Positions 8,929 to 17,481 of a stretch of DNA of 64,000 nt are shown here, piece after piece. Location: contig CANOCU010000005.1 of NCBI GenBank assembly GCA_947564645.1, positions 42,427 through 106,426 of the forward strand. Direction: 5' to 3'. The notes under the pieces were generated by a model. That model was not told where the DNA came from and did no database searches. It saw nothing but the letters and a program-made list of their open reading frames with translations. Position numbers and translations under genes: made by a program. The DNA comes from an uncultured Lachnospiraceae bacterium (lineage in GTDB: Bacteria > Bacillota > Clostridia > Lachnospirales > Lachnospiraceae). How positions within the stretch are numbered: position 1 is the first letter of the stretch; each line of letters opens with the position of its first letter.

Positions 8929-9786
8929 CTATACCAGCTTGTCCGTCACCGCACCGGACGAAATTCGATTATTGTGCACGGATTCCGTCTCATTTCTCTT
9001 ATAATATTCCCGAAAAAGAATATCCACCAGAAACAGCTGCCCAAGCTTCGTACTCATGGAACCTCCGTCGAGAGGGTCCTCGTCAGAGCCGCTTAACAGT
9101 ACCGCATCCGCGTAAGCCGTCAGCGGCGATTTGATAAATCTGGTAATGGCGACGATCCCGGCGCCGGCTTCCTTGGCTAACTGAGCCACATGAATATTGT
9201 CTTTCGTCGCCCCGGAATAAGATATGATCACGATCAGGTCGGAAGCATCCGCCATGGCCGCAGACATGGCCTGCATATGCGGATCCGTGATACAATGTAC
9301 CTTCCTGGTAATGCGCATAAACCGGTTTGTCGCCTCCTGTGCTGTCAGCAGACTGTTCCCGATCCCGAAGAAATAGATATTGCCGGCATTCTGCATCAGA
9401 GAAAGCGTCTTCTCCAACTGCACCTCACTTAGCAGGGCATTGGTCTCCTTCAATGCCGAAATACTGCTGCACATGATCCTCTCGGCGGACTCCAACACCG
9501 AATTATCACTGCTTTCTTCTCTTTCGCTCTTCTCTTCGGCATTCTGTCTCATATGCAGACTGATGGATATCTTCATCTTAAATTCCTGATATCCTTTCAG
9601 CTTCATCGTCCTGCAGAACCGGTGGACACTGGCATCAGCCACCTTACATGCCTCCGAAAGATCCGTAATGGACATGAAGATCACCTGTTCCGGATGCTTC
9701 AGCACGAAATCGGCCACCTTCTTTTCTACTTTTGTAAACTGATTATATGCGGATTGTATCTCCAATAATAAATTCTGCTGCTCCAT
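8929..9786 (-). CDS. MurR/RpiR-family transcriptional regulator (sialic-acid regulator candidate)
   Basis: This protein has about 285 residues. The N-terminus is an RpiR helix-turn-helix (FTKVEKKVADFVLKHPEQV, then ITDLSEACKVADASVHRFCRTM), and the C-terminal half is a SIS sugar-phosphate-binding domain (IYFFGIGNSLLTAQEA and VIIISYSGATKDN). RpiR-type NanR proteins in Firmicutes sense ManNAc-6-P or related sugars and control sialate operons; that role here is inferred from position, as the last gene of the nan operon. I chose the ATG at 9786 because GGAG lies 6 bases before it. An ATG at 9798 is also possible. Confidence 0.85.
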   Translation of the reverse strand: MEQQNLLLEIQSAYNQFTKVEKKVADFVLKHPEQVIFMSITDLSEACKVADASVHRFCRTMKLKGYQEFKMKISISLHMRQNAEEKSEREESSDNSVLESAERIMCSSISALKETNALLSEVQLEKTLSLMQNAGNIYFFGIGNSLLTAQEATNRFMRITRKVHCITDPHMQAMSAAMADASDLIVIISYSGATKDNIHVAQLAKEAGAGIVAITRFIKSPLTAYADAVLLSGSDEDPLDGGSMSTKLGQLFLVDILFREYYKRNETESVHNNRISSGAVTDKLV

Positions 9787-9818
9787 CCTGATCTCCATAC
9801 CCCTTCCGGTCCGGCATA

Positions 9819-10751
9819 CTAAAGCCTGTCATGGCCATCCGGGCCATCCCCGTATCCCAGACAGGACAGGTTTCCCTCCGCTGCCGCTCCGATCCCGTAC
9901 ATGCCGGCCCTGTTTCCAAGCGCCGCCTTCCTGATATCAACATTCCGGAAGGAAGGCATGATCTTACCGTACACCCGCTCCCGTACGCCGCAAAGCGCGT
10001 AATCCTGCTCCATCACACCGCCGCCCAGAATAACCGCCGCCGGGTTAAAGATATGGATCAAGGTCACGATACCGACCGCGGTCTCACCGATCCATTCATC
10101 GACGATCCTTCTCACATTTTCATGTCCCAGACTGGCAAAAACAGCCCTTCCATCCGTAAGCTGTGGACAGACGCGCCGCGCACGTTCCACCAGTGCGGCG
10201 GCTGATGCAGATTTCTCATAACAGCGCTCATACCTGTCTTCCTCTGCCATCTGCCCTCCGTAATACAGCGCCATCGCTCCGAACTCTCCCGCGGAAAAGC
10301 TGCTGCCCCGATACAGCCTGCCGTCCAGAAAGACCGCGCCGCCGATACCGGTCCCAAATGTCATACACAGAAAATCCCGCTGTCCGATACCGGCGCCAAA
10401 TACGGCTTCTCCGATACCGGCAGCATTTACGTCGTTCTCCACCACGACCGGCAGGCCGAAGGCCTCCTCCATCAGCTGTCGTACACGCATCCCCGTATAT
10501 CCCGGCACATTGTCGTTCGCATAGAGGATCCGGCCCTCCACAGGATCCACCTGACCGGTCGTGCTGATACCGATCTTATCGAAAGAATGCCGCTCCTGAT
10601 AACGCCTGACCAGAGCTTCCACCTTCCGCATCAGACAGCTTCCGCCGCGCCCGGCGTCCGATGCACACTCCTGTACATCCGCCAGTTCTCCGTCCTGGTA
10701 GACTGCCGATTTGATGGACGTGCCGCCGATATCCAATACCATGACCTTCAT
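9819..10751 (-). CDS. nanK: ROK-family kinase, probable N-acetylmannosamine kinase
   Basis: This 310-residue ROK sugar kinase starts MKVMVLDIGGTSIKS with the phosphate-binding DxGGT motif. It also has VVENDVNAAGIGEAV (catalytic Asp region), TFGTGIGGAVF and AAVILGGGV. In the sialate pathway NanK phosphorylates ManNAc to ManNAc-6-P for NanE. The usual ROK zinc signature (His in GHM plus a CxCGxxGC cluster) is absent; the aligned segment reads GEFGAMALYYGG. The true start is the ATG at 10751, which overlaps the stop of the preceding gene as ATGA, so translation is coupled. An upstream in-frame extension is rejected. Confidence 0.88.
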   Translation of the reverse strand: MKVMVLDIGGTSIKSAVYQDGELADVQECASDAGRGGSCLMRKVEALVRRYQERHSFDKIGISTTGQVDPVEGRILYANDNVPGYTGMRVRQLMEEAFGLPVVVENDVNAAGIGEAVFGAGIGQRDFLCMTFGTGIGGAVFLDGRLYRGSSFSAGEFGAMALYYGGQMAEEDRYERCYEKSASAAALVERARRVCPQLTDGRAVFASLGHENVRRIVDEWIGETAVGIVTLIHIFNPAAVILGGGVMEQDYALCGVRERVYGKIMPSFRNVDIRKAALGNRAGMYGIGAAAEGNLSCLGYGDGPDGHDRL

Positions 10752-11209
10752 AGCGCCACCTGCCCGGCAATCTTTATGACCGCTTTCCTCACCGCTTTGC
10801 TGTCGGAACCGTCCGGCGCGATACCCGGCATATGATATTCCCCTGCCCGGTACAGCGCGAAATATCCTCTCTTCAACGTACACTCGGCCACAGAGAGACA
10901 TTGTACCAATCCGATGTCCTGCCGGTATTCCTGAATCTGCGCTGTCACTTCCCCGCCAAGAAAGATCCGCTCCTGTCCTTCTATCCCGATCTGCAGATCC
11001 ATGTACTGCCTGTGATACTCATACTGTCCCTGCGCGATCTTTTTTGTGTACGCATCCGATACCTGCATGTAGACCTGTTCGCCGTCTATCCGGGTTCTTC
11101 CCACAGGCAGGCTGCTTAGATCCGTTTGCATCAGAAATGCGATCGCCTTATCCAGATTTGCATGTATTCCCTTGTAATTTGGTAAATTTTCTATTCTATC
11201 AAATATCAT
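10748..11209 (-). CDS. nanQ: YhcH/YjgK/YiaL family protein (NanQ-like anomerase candidate)
   Basis: This 153-residue cupin-like protein of the DUF386 family begins MIFDRIENLPNYKGIHANLDKA. It has the conserved HRQYMDLQIGIEGQE and AGEYHMPGIAPDG stretches, with His and Glu residues expected to bind metal. In E. coli the relative YhcH/NanQ opens or interconverts sialic acid anomers. Its position between nanE and nanK supports a sialate role here. It starts 7 bases after the nanE stop and overlaps nanK by 4 bases. The assignment to the family is strong; the exact reaction is inferred. Confidence 0.87.
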   Translation of the reverse strand: MIFDRIENLPNYKGIHANLDKAIAFLMQTDLSSLPVGRTRIDGEQVYMQVSDAYTKKIAQGQYEYHRQYMDLQIGIEGQERIFLGGEVTAQIQEYRQDIGLVQCLSVAECTLKRGYFALYRAGEYHMPGIAPDGSDSKAVRKAVIKIAGQVAL

Positions 11210-11216
11210 AATATAC

Positions 11217-11906
11217 TCATCCTAAATTTTCTATACTTTTTACGTAATATTTTGTGATCAGCTGCGGCCTGGTGATCGCCGCACCGATCACCGCACAGAA
11301 GGCGCCGCACCTGAATGTCTGCCGCAGATCTTCTCCGCTCCAGATGCCGCCCTCCGCAATGACCGGCCTTACGGTTTTCTCCCGCAGTTTCTTGATCAGC
11401 TCCAGGTTCGGCAGTTTTATATGTTCCGTATACGGCGTATAGCCGGCCAATGTTGTCCCGATCACATCAAATCCGATCTCTTCCGCATGAATCCCTTCCT
11501 CCAGCGTCGAGCAGTCAGCCATAAAAAGCTGCTGCGGATAGTCTGCGCGGATCTCCTTAAAGAAATCGTCCAGACTGATATTTCCCGGTCTTTTCCTTCC
11601 GGTAGCATCCATGGCAATGATCTCTGCCCCGGCAGCAACCAGATCGTCCACTTCTTTTCTGGTCGGTGTGATAAACACTTCCGTATCCGGATACTGTACC
11701 TTCACGATGCCGATCAGAGGAAGCTTGACATTCTTCTTGATCTCACGGATATCTTCCACAGAGTTGGCCCGAATCCCGACGGCTCCTCCCTCCTGCGCCG
11801 CAACCGCCATCCGCGCCATGATAAAGGAACTGTGCAGCGGCTCATCCTCCAACGCCTGGCAGGATACGATGAGTCCCCCTTTAATCTTCTGTAAAACAGG
11901 ATTCAT
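11217..11906 (-). CDS. nanE: N-acetylmannosamine-6-phosphate 2-epimerase
   Basis: This 229-residue TIM-barrel enzyme converts ManNAc-6-P to GlcNAc-6-P, the last committed step before amino-sugar catabolism. Motifs are the N-terminal GGLIVSCQALEDEPL, a central GIVKVQYPD, DATGRKRPG, TTLAGYTPYT and VIAEGGIWSGEDLRQTFRCGA. The length is standard. The ATG at 11906 has a GGGAG SD. It is 3 bases from the nanA stop, so it is in the same operon and probably translationally coupled. Confidence 0.95.
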   Translation of the reverse strand: MNPVLQKIKGGLIVSCQALEDEPLHSSFIMARMAVAAQEGGAVGIRANSVEDIREIKKNVKLPLIGIVKVQYPDTEVFITPTRKEVDDLVAAGAEIIAMDATGRKRPGNISLDDFFKEIRADYPQQLFMADCSTLEEGIHAEEIGFDVIGTTLAGYTPYTEHIKLPNLELIKKLREKTVRPVIAEGGIWSGEDLRQTFRCGAFCAVIGAAITRPQLITKYYVKSIENLG

Positions 11907-11909
11907 ATT

Positions 11910-12839
11910 CTACTCCCTTCTTTTCCTACAGTATCTGGAAAGCGCTTCTTCGATCTGCGTTACAATGTGGTCGATCGTTTCCATGTCCTGCGCGATGATC
12001 TGCGGCAGAGGTTCCCGCACGCAGCCGATATCCACCCCTTCTCTTCTCCGCAGGATCTCTTTCATCACCGCATAGAGATTTCCGTGACACGCACACATCC
12101 TGTCAATAATGCGGTCAACCGCCGTCTGGATCTCCAAAGCCCTCTGGCAGTCCCCTTCTTTCAACAGTGCATTCATCCTCAGAAACAACTCCGGCATGAC
12201 CCCGTAAGTTCCGCCAATGCCGCCGTCCGCCCCCATAATGCGTCCGGCTATAAACTGTTCGTCTACCCCGTTAAAGACAATAAAATCACTGCCGCCGGTC
12301 ATTTTCTGGATCTGAATGTCCTGAACGGCCATACTGCTGTTCTTCACGCCGACCACTCTTTTGTTGCACAGCATGGTACGAAGCAGATCCTGTGTCAGGG
12401 CCGTTCCCGCCAGCTGCGGAATGTTATAGATGATAAAATCCGTATCCGGCGCCGCATCGGAAATGGTATTCCAGTACGCGGCAATGGCGTGTTCCGGCAG
12501 TTTAAAATAGATCGGCGGAATGGACGCGACGGCATCTGCCCCTGCGGCCTGCGCAAAAGCGGCAAGCCGGCAGCTGTCCCTCGTGTTATTACATGCCACA
12601 TGCACGATCACCGGAATCTGACCGGCCGTCTCCTCCATCACCCACTCTATGGTCTTCTTTCTCTCCTCCACACTCTGATAGATACATTCTCCCGAAGATC
12701 CGCCCACATAGATCCCGTCGATCCCTTTTCCCATCAGATGTCTTACAAACCGCTTTGTGCGCTCTTTTGACACTTCGCCGTTTTTGTCATAACAGGCATA
12801 GAGAGCCGGGATGATTCCTTCGTATTTTCTGTTTTTCAT
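11910..12839 (-). CDS. nanA: N-acetylneuraminate lyase
   Basis: This 309-residue DapA/NAL-family aldolase cleaves Neu5Ac to ManNAc and pyruvate. It has GGSSGECIYQS (the GxxGE carboxylate-binding motif), the catalytic Tyr in IIYNIPQLAGTAL and the Schiff-base Lys in VVGVKNSS. NAL and dihydrodipicolinate synthase are close relatives; the nan operon context decides for nanA. The start ATG at 12839 has GAGGAGA 8 bases upstream and overlaps the stop of the preceding lectin-fold gene by 4 bases (ATGA). The coupling ties that unusual gene firmly to the operon. Confidence 0.94.
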   Translation of the reverse strand: MKNRKYEGIIPALYACYDKNGEVSKERTKRFVRHLMGKGIDGIYVGGSSGECIYQSVEERKKTIEWVMEETAGQIPVIVHVACNNTRDSCRLAAFAQAAGADAVASIPPIYFKLPEHAIAAYWNTISDAAPDTDFIIYNIPQLAGTALTQDLLRTMLCNKRVVGVKNSSMAVQDIQIQKMTGGSDFIVFNGVDEQFIAGRIMGADGGIGGTYGVMPELFLRMNALLKEGDCQRALEIQTAVDRIIDRMCACHGNLYAVMKEILRRREGVDIGCVREPLPQIIAQDMETIDHIVTQIEEALSRYCRKRRE

Positions 12840-13957
12840 ATGCTGTCTCCTCTTAAGTTTACATAGGCGCTGCGAAATCCCACCACGTTACCGCCGTGAT
12901 AATATCTGGGATTATAGAAATGCAGCGCAAACTGTCCTGCCCTGTCGAAACTGTCGAACTTCCCGCCTCTGACCGCAATTCTCTCCCCGTAGTTACGCAC
13001 CACGAAGACGCCGTCCTTCCCGGAATTGTTCTCAGGATAAAGCGCCAGCGCCTTAAGTAACAGCGGGATCCTGATTCCTTTCGCCGCGCGAAGTTCGCTG
13101 AAACGGCAGTCATAATAACCGAAATTGCCGGTGCTGTCTTTTTCGGCAAAAGCATAATTGTCGATCTTGATATCATACTGCGGAACCCCCAGCAGATGAT
13201 CTTCCTCCCTATGGTCGCCCGGCGATACGGAAGAAAGCTTCAATGTGTTCTTCTCCCCATGCGCGGAATACTCTCCTTCCTCGGTGATTGCGTGCCACAA
13301 ATGACTGTCGATCCTGTGGATCTGTCTGTCATGCACTGCCGCCGATCCCTCCCGGATGACCTGCACTTCTCCGTTGAGCAGACGCAGTCCGCTCACCCAC
13401 TCCCACACGTTCCCGGTCATATCCGCGATCCCCGAGACATTATGGTTGTGGAACCAGGTCGCAGGGCCAGTCCCCGTCGCGGTGCGGTTTACCAGATCCC
13501 GGTAGCGGGAAGATGGAACGCCCTTTTCATGGGACGCATAGTAGTTCTCCCCATTGTTTGTGTTGCCCCCGGGGATTGTGCCGTTCTTCTTACTCCAGAG
13601 ACTGATGGCCGCCCACATGGCATTTGTCAGAAGATGCCAGCCCTCCCCCTTATCCAGGCAATAATCAATGGCCTGTTCATAATCAAAATATACCTTTGGG
13701 TCCTGTGCCGGAAGGGAATAGGCTCTGCCGTTTTTCACGATATTGATATATTTGCTGACATAGATCACATCCTTCTCCACACCGTTCACGATCCAGGCCG
13801 GATGCGGAATCCTCGGTGCATCCTCAAGCAGATCCGACAGATACATCTTCGGCATTGCCACCATGATACTGGGGAGTCCCACATCATCCACGATCACCGT
13901 GTTGCTCCCACCGCTGAGCGCCTCGATCGCCAGGCGCAGATCGCTATAATCCTGCAT
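12836..13957 (-). CDS. Formylglycine-enzyme/C-type-lectin-fold protein resembling a DGR variable target
   Basis: This 373-residue protein has no signal peptide. The N-terminal third (LSGGSNTVIVDDVGLPSIMV, then MPKMYLSDLL and YVSKYINIVKNGRAYSLP) resembles phage-type or DGR target proteins of gut Clostridia. The SUMF1/FGE-like C-type lectin core follows (GEGWHLLTNAMWAAISLW, GNVWEWVSGLRLLNGE). The C-terminus runs RGGKFDSFDRAGQ to VVGFRSAYV, the layout of a DGR variable region. It carries no obvious formylglycine-enzyme active-site Cys pair, so I expect a binding rather than a catalytic role. The start is the ATG at 13957 with GGAGG 12 bases upstream. It overlaps nanA and follows a 54-aa ORF. Its function in sialate use is unknown. 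Confidence 0.8.
   Translation of the reverse strand: MQDYSDLRLAIEALSGGSNTVIVDDVGLPSIMVAMPKMYLSDLLEDAPRIPHPAWIVNGVEKDVIYVSKYINIVKNGRAYSLPAQDPKVYFDYEQAIDYCLDKGEGWHLLTNAMWAAISLWSKKNGTIPGGNTNNGENYYASHEKGVPSSRYRDLVNRTATGTGPATWFHNHNVSGIADMTGNVWEWVSGLRLLNGEVQVIREGSAAVHDRQIHRIDSHLWHAITEEGEYSAHGEKNTLKLSSVSPGDHREEDHLLGVPQYDIKIDNYAFAEKDSTGNFGYYDCRFSELRAAKGIRIPLLLKALALYPENNSGKDGVFVVRNYGERIAVRGGKFDSFDRAGQFALHFYNPRYYHGGNVVGFRSAYVNLRGDSI
12887..12958 (-). other. Candidate DGR variable region (VR) with NNY codon signature
   Basis: This covers the codons of the C-terminal segments FDSFD, HFYN and YYHGGN in the lectin-fold protein. All fifteen of these residues are encoded by codons ending in C or T, and every one can be reached from AAC or AAT by changing only the first two bases. 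That is the footprint expected of adenine-specific DGR mutagenesis of AAY template codons. Interspersed framework codons (AGG GCA GGA CAG, CCC AGA) do not show it. No template repeat is visible in the window. Confidence 0.55.
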
Positions 13958-13961
13958 GATC

Positions 13962-14126
13962 TTATCTTGCCTCCTTTTCCATCGCTTCCAAGGCCCTGCG
14001 GATGCCTTCCGCCGCCCCTTCCGCATATTCTCTAATCTGGGCAGGTGCATTCTCCGTGTAGTGATAGGTCTCAAGCACTGCCGCTTCTCTCTGCTTTCTC
14101 TCTTCCGATTTACTGATGATATACAT
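13962..14126 (-). CDS. Small 54-residue ORF in the sialic-acid operon
   Basis: I read this ORF directly from the minus strand: it begins MYIISKSEERKQREAAVLETY and ends in EAMEKEAR followed by TAA. It is charged, probably all-helical, and has no signal or membrane segment. A GAAAGGA SD precedes the ATG at 14126. Its first 17 bases overlap the end of the sialidase gene, and its stop lies 4 bases before the lectin-fold start, so it fills the gap exactly and is likely translated by coupling. I do not recognise the family. It could be a partner or chaperone of the next gene. Confidence 0.6.
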   Translation of the reverse strand: MYIISKSEERKQREAAVLETYHYTENAPAQIREYAEGAAEGIRRALEAMEKEAR

Positions 14127-15528
14127 GATCCGTCTTATCCTTTCTTCTTTCTTGAAAATCTCCGCTCAGTGACAGGAGCCGGAAACGGATCTCCTCCACG
14201 ACCGGCGTCCCGTTATCCACCTCATAGAGAAGGCCCACGGTATCCTCATCCAGCTGTGCCAGACAGGAATACCCAAAACCGCCCTCCGTGACTCTGCATA
14301 CGCTGTCCGCCGTCAGACCGCCGTCTCTGCTGTGCAGCACGGTCCCGTTGATCCTCTCTTTCTTATGCCACGGCCCGGAGAGCAGGATCTGATCGTCTTC
14401 CTTCTGCAGACCGACCGCACTCAGCATACAGACCGGATTGCGCAGATACATCAGCGGCGCCGGCGCCGTCCAGGTGATTCCCCCGTCCGTGCTGTCCGCA
14501 TAGCAGATCACTTCCTCCGGCATCGTATTTCTGATAAAAGCCCGCACCGTGCCGTCTCGCAGTTCTACCAGCTGCATTTCCTGCAGGGAATCCTCCCGGT
14601 CCATGGCCAGCCGGCTCCCTTGCGCGCACCGCACATCATTGGGCGAAGCGCCCATATGCCAGGACGTGCCCCGGTCGTCACTGTAGATCACCGCCGCAGA
14701 CAACAGGCCGTACGCATTGGAATAATAGACCGGGATCAGGTATCTTCCCTGACAGTCACCCCTGCTCTTCACGATCCCTCTGCCAGGTCCCGGCCCGATA
14801 AAGCGCATCCACGGCGCTTTCACCTGGCCGGTCACATCCACCGGCCCGTGCCAGGTCTCTCCCTCGTCGTCGCTGTAGACATACTGCAGATAACAGGTCG
14901 GAAATTCCCGCAGCGCGCCGCCTGGCAGCCGGATATTTCCACACTTCCTGCCGTCTTTCGTAATCCCGCCGTCCCTGTCTGTCAGATAGAAGCATGTACC
15001 GTTCTTCCCGCCTGCTTCCGATACCGGCCACACTTTATGAAACCCGTCCGCATCGTCTGAAACGTCCCCTGACACCGTATCCTGACCGCCATATTCTGTC
15101 GTCGCCTGTTCTTCCATATAATAGAGGTTGTCTTCCCTGTCATACAGAAGCTTTCTTCCGCTCTCGTCAAAGCCTGTGCCCATATTGGCATTCTGCAGGC
15201 CGATCCCTGCCGGCGAGTAACAATAGAACAGGAAGATCCTCTCTGTCTGTTCGTCGTACAACATGCAGGGATCGATCGCCGCACAGCCCCCTCTGCCCTT
15301 ACCCTGCATTTCCAGTGCCATGATCATACCGCTCCAGCTCCTGCCCTTGTCGAAACTTCTGCGGATAACCTTGTCGATCCGGTTGGGATTGTCGCATCCC
15401 TCCTGCACCCTTGCATCCACTGCCGCGATCAGCGTTCCCTTCTTCGTATACAGAAGCGAAGGGATACGAAAACTCCTCACGCCGCTGTAACCGGCATAAA
15501 ATAATTTTCCATCCATATCATTCTTCAT
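14110..15528 (-). CDS. GH33-type exo-sialidase, apparently cytoplasmic
   Basis: This protein has about 472 residues and a six-bladed neuraminidase fold. It shows the FRIP arginine motif (RSFRIPSLL) near the N-terminus, several Asp-boxes (SFDKGRSW, SDDEGETW, SDDRGTSW, STDGGITW), an EMQLVEL glutamate and a C-terminal GFGYSCLAQL segment expected to hold the nucleophilic Tyr. It should release terminal sialic acid. There is no signal peptide, LPXTG motif or CBM, so it probably acts inside the cell on imported sialylated glycans. The start at 15528 is preferred; 15597 (longer) and 15516 (shorter) are alternatives. It lies between the ABC permeases and nanA. Confidence 0.88.
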   Translation of the reverse strand: MKNDMDGKLFYAGYSGVRSFRIPSLLYTKKGTLIAAVDARVQEGCDNPNRIDKVIRRSFDKGRSWSGMIMALEMQGKGRGGCAAIDPCMLYDEQTERIFLFYCYSPAGIGLQNANMGTGFDESGRKLLYDREDNLYYMEEQATTEYGGQDTVSGDVSDDADGFHKVWPVSEAGGKNGTCFYLTDRDGGITKDGRKCGNIRLPGGALREFPTCYLQYVYSDDEGETWHGPVDVTGQVKAPWMRFIGPGPGRGIVKSRGDCQGRYLIPVYYSNAYGLLSAAVIYSDDRGTSWHMGASPNDVRCAQGSRLAMDREDSLQEMQLVELRDGTVRAFIRNTMPEEVICYADSTDGGITWTAPAPLMYLRNPVCMLSAVGLQKEDDQILLSGPWHKKERINGTVLHSRDGGLTADSVCRVTEGGFGYSCLAQLDEDTVGLLYEVDNGTPVVEEIRFRLLSLSGDFQERRKDKTDHVYHQ

Positions 15529-15606
15529 TCCTTCCCGTAACTTTCCTTTGTTACGATCTACAGCTTCCGGCCGCCCACGATAACGGCATCTACGCATTCC
15601 ATGCCG

Positions 15607-16482
15607 CTACCCTTTGACCGATCCCATGATCACACCCTTCACAAAATATTTCTGTAAAAAGGGATAGATGAGCAGCATCGGCAGAGAAGTGAGCACGATC
15701 ACCGCACACTTGATGGACATACCGGGCGGACGCTGCATTCCGCCCACCAATGCGCTCTGCAGGGCATAGACATCCGCGCTCTGCACATATTTTCTCACGA
15801 TCAGCTGTAACGGCCACAGATCCGTGCGCTTATTCAGATAGATCGCCGCGTCAAACCAGCTGTTCCAGTGCGCCACCGCGTAATAAATACTGATCGTTGC
15901 CAATGCCGGCTTCGACAGCGGAAGCACGATCATGCGGAAGATCCGTCCCTGGGATGCCCCGTCAATGGTGGCCGCTTCCTTAAGCTCCTCCGGAATCGTC
16001 ACAAAGAAATTCCGCAGCACGAACACATTCCATACATTGACCAGGTTCGGCAGCAGCATACACCAGATCGTATCCGTAAGTTTCAGATTGGATACGATAA
16101 TGTAATTCGGTATCAGACCGCCGTTAAATATCATGGTGATGAACAGAAGGGTAATAATCAGATTCCTGCCCGGCAGATCCTTCTTCGAGATCCCGTAGGC
16201 CAGCATGGCGCTGACCGAAATATTCATCACCGTGCCTGCCAGCGTCCTGAATACGGAAACCCCATAGGCATCCCAGATCTCTTTACCGGCCAGCAGGATC
16301 CTGTAGGTGTCCGGCGTGGGATGCCGCGGTAGAAATACCATGCCTCTCGCCGCATACTCTCCGGGCGTCAGCAGCGAGGATCCGACCACTAGCAGGAACG
16401 GCAGCAGAAAAGCCGCCGACAAAACCGCCATAATGATCACGATCACGACGCTCACCATTTTATCTCCAAAAGACCATTTCAT
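15607..16482 (-). CDS. Carbohydrate ABC transporter permease (YtcP/CUT1 type)
   Basis: This 291-residue inner-membrane permease has about six hydrophobic segments and the EAA loop EELKEAATIDGASQGRIFRMIVLPLSKPAL that contacts the ATPase. The C-terminal KYFVKGVIMGSVKG is typical of YtcP-like oligosaccharide permeases. It pairs with the LplB-type permease immediately upstream (30-base gap). No ATPase gene is in the operon; in Firmicutes a shared MsmX-type ATPase usually serves such systems. Sialylated glycan or sialic acid import is inferred from context. Confidence 0.9.
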   Translation of the reverse strand: MKWSFGDKMVSVVIVIIMAVLSAAFLLPFLLVVGSSLLTPGEYAARGMVFLPRHPTPDTYRILLAGKEIWDAYGVSVFRTLAGTVMNISVSAMLAYGISKKDLPGRNLIITLLFITMIFNGGLIPNYIIVSNLKLTDTIWCMLLPNLVNVWNVFVLRNFFVTIPEELKEAATIDGASQGRIFRMIVLPLSKPALATISIYYAVAHWNSWFDAAIYLNKRTDLWPLQLIVRKYVQSADVYALQSALVGGMQRPPGMSIKCAVIVLTSLPMLLIYPFLQKYFVKGVIMGSVKG

Positions 16483-16512
16483 TATATTGTCACACTCCTT
16501 TCTCTGCCGCTT

Positions 16513-17418
16513 TTACCACAATCCTTCCCCGCTTACCTTCTTGCTGATGAAGTTCGTGATCAGAACCATGATCGCCGCCAGTACGGACTTAAATAATCCC
16601 ACCGCCGTTGAAAACGAATAGTTCGCCAGCTGCAGGCCTTCCCGGTATACATAGGTATCAATGATATCCGCCACATCATAGACCGCCGGCGAATACAGCA
16701 TTAAGATCTGTTCGAAGCCCGCCTCCAGGATGCCGCCCATCCGCAGGATCAGCGTAATGGCTATCACACTGGAGATCCCCGGCAGCGTGATATGCCAGAT
16801 CTGCTTCAGCTTTCCCGCCCCGTCCATGGCCGCCGCCTCATATAGCGCAGGATCGATCGACATGATCGCCGCCGAATAGATAATGCTGTCCCATCCCGCG
16901 TATTTCCAGACATCCGAAACGATGATGATCTTTAAGAAGCTGCCCGACTGGCTTAAGAAAGAAACCGCCGGACGGCCCAGGGAAGTCAGTACGTTATTGA
17001 CGGCGCCGTCTGTGGAAAAGATGGCAACAATGATACCGCTCACGATCACCCAGGACATAAAATTAGGCATATAGCTGACCGTCTGTGCAAATTTCTTAAA
17101 ATATTTATTCTTCAGGTCATTGAGCATGATCGCGATCAGGATCGGGAACGGAAAGCCCAGAAGAAATTTAGCGAAACTGATAAACAGGGTATTGCGCATG
17201 ATCTCCCCGAAATAATAAGACCCCATAAATTTTCTGAAATGCTTCAATCCCACCCACTTGCTCGTAAAGATCCCGTCAAATCCCATACTGGGCTGATACT
17301 GCTTAAAGGCGATCGTCAGACCCGCAAGGGGCAGATACTTAAACAGAATGAGATAGAGCACTCCCGGCAGGATCAGCAGATAAAAGAAGCCGTATTTTCT
17401 TAAATTTTTACGAATCAA
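16513..17418 (-). CDS. Carbohydrate ABC transporter permease (LplB type)
   Basis: This 301-residue permease begins at IRKNLRKYGFFYLLILPG and has the EAA loop ALYEAAAMDGAGKLKQIWHITLPGI. The longest in-frame ORF opens at 17457, but the AAAGGAGGAG at about 17423-17431 points to a TTG start at 17418, 7 bases downstream. LplB-type permeases work with long (about 550 aa) binding proteins and YtcP partners, exactly as arranged here. It lies about 60 bases downstream of the binding-protein gene. Confidence 0.9.
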   Translation of the reverse strand: MIRKNLRKYGFFYLLILPGVLYLILFKYLPLAGLTIAFKQYQPSMGFDGIFTSKWVGLKHFRKFMGSYYFGEIMRNTLFISFAKFLLGFPFPILIAIMLNDLKNKYFKKFAQTVSYMPNFMSWVIVSGIIVAIFSTDGAVNNVLTSLGRPAVSFLSQSGSFLKIIIVSDVWKYAGWDSIIYSAAIMSIDPALYEAAAMDGAGKLKQIWHITLPGISSVIAITLILRMGGILEAGFEQILMLYSPAVYDVADIIDTYVYREGLQLANYSFSTAVGLFKSVLAAIMVLITNFISKKVSGEGLW

Positions 17419-17481
17419 ATCTTCTCCTCCTTTGCATACTACAGGCGGACGGATCATGTCCGCCCGCCTGTGCAGTACATT

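Noticed and set aside
10752-10901. N-terminal extension of the ROK kinase
   Set aside because: It has no ROK similarity, and the family start at 10751 overlaps the previous stop as ATGA, a normal coupled start.
13958-14074. N-terminal extension of the lectin-fold protein
   Set aside because: It overlaps the 54-aa ORF in another frame, is Arg/Lys-rich, and lacks similarity to the fold. The ATG at 13957 is supported by GGAGG.
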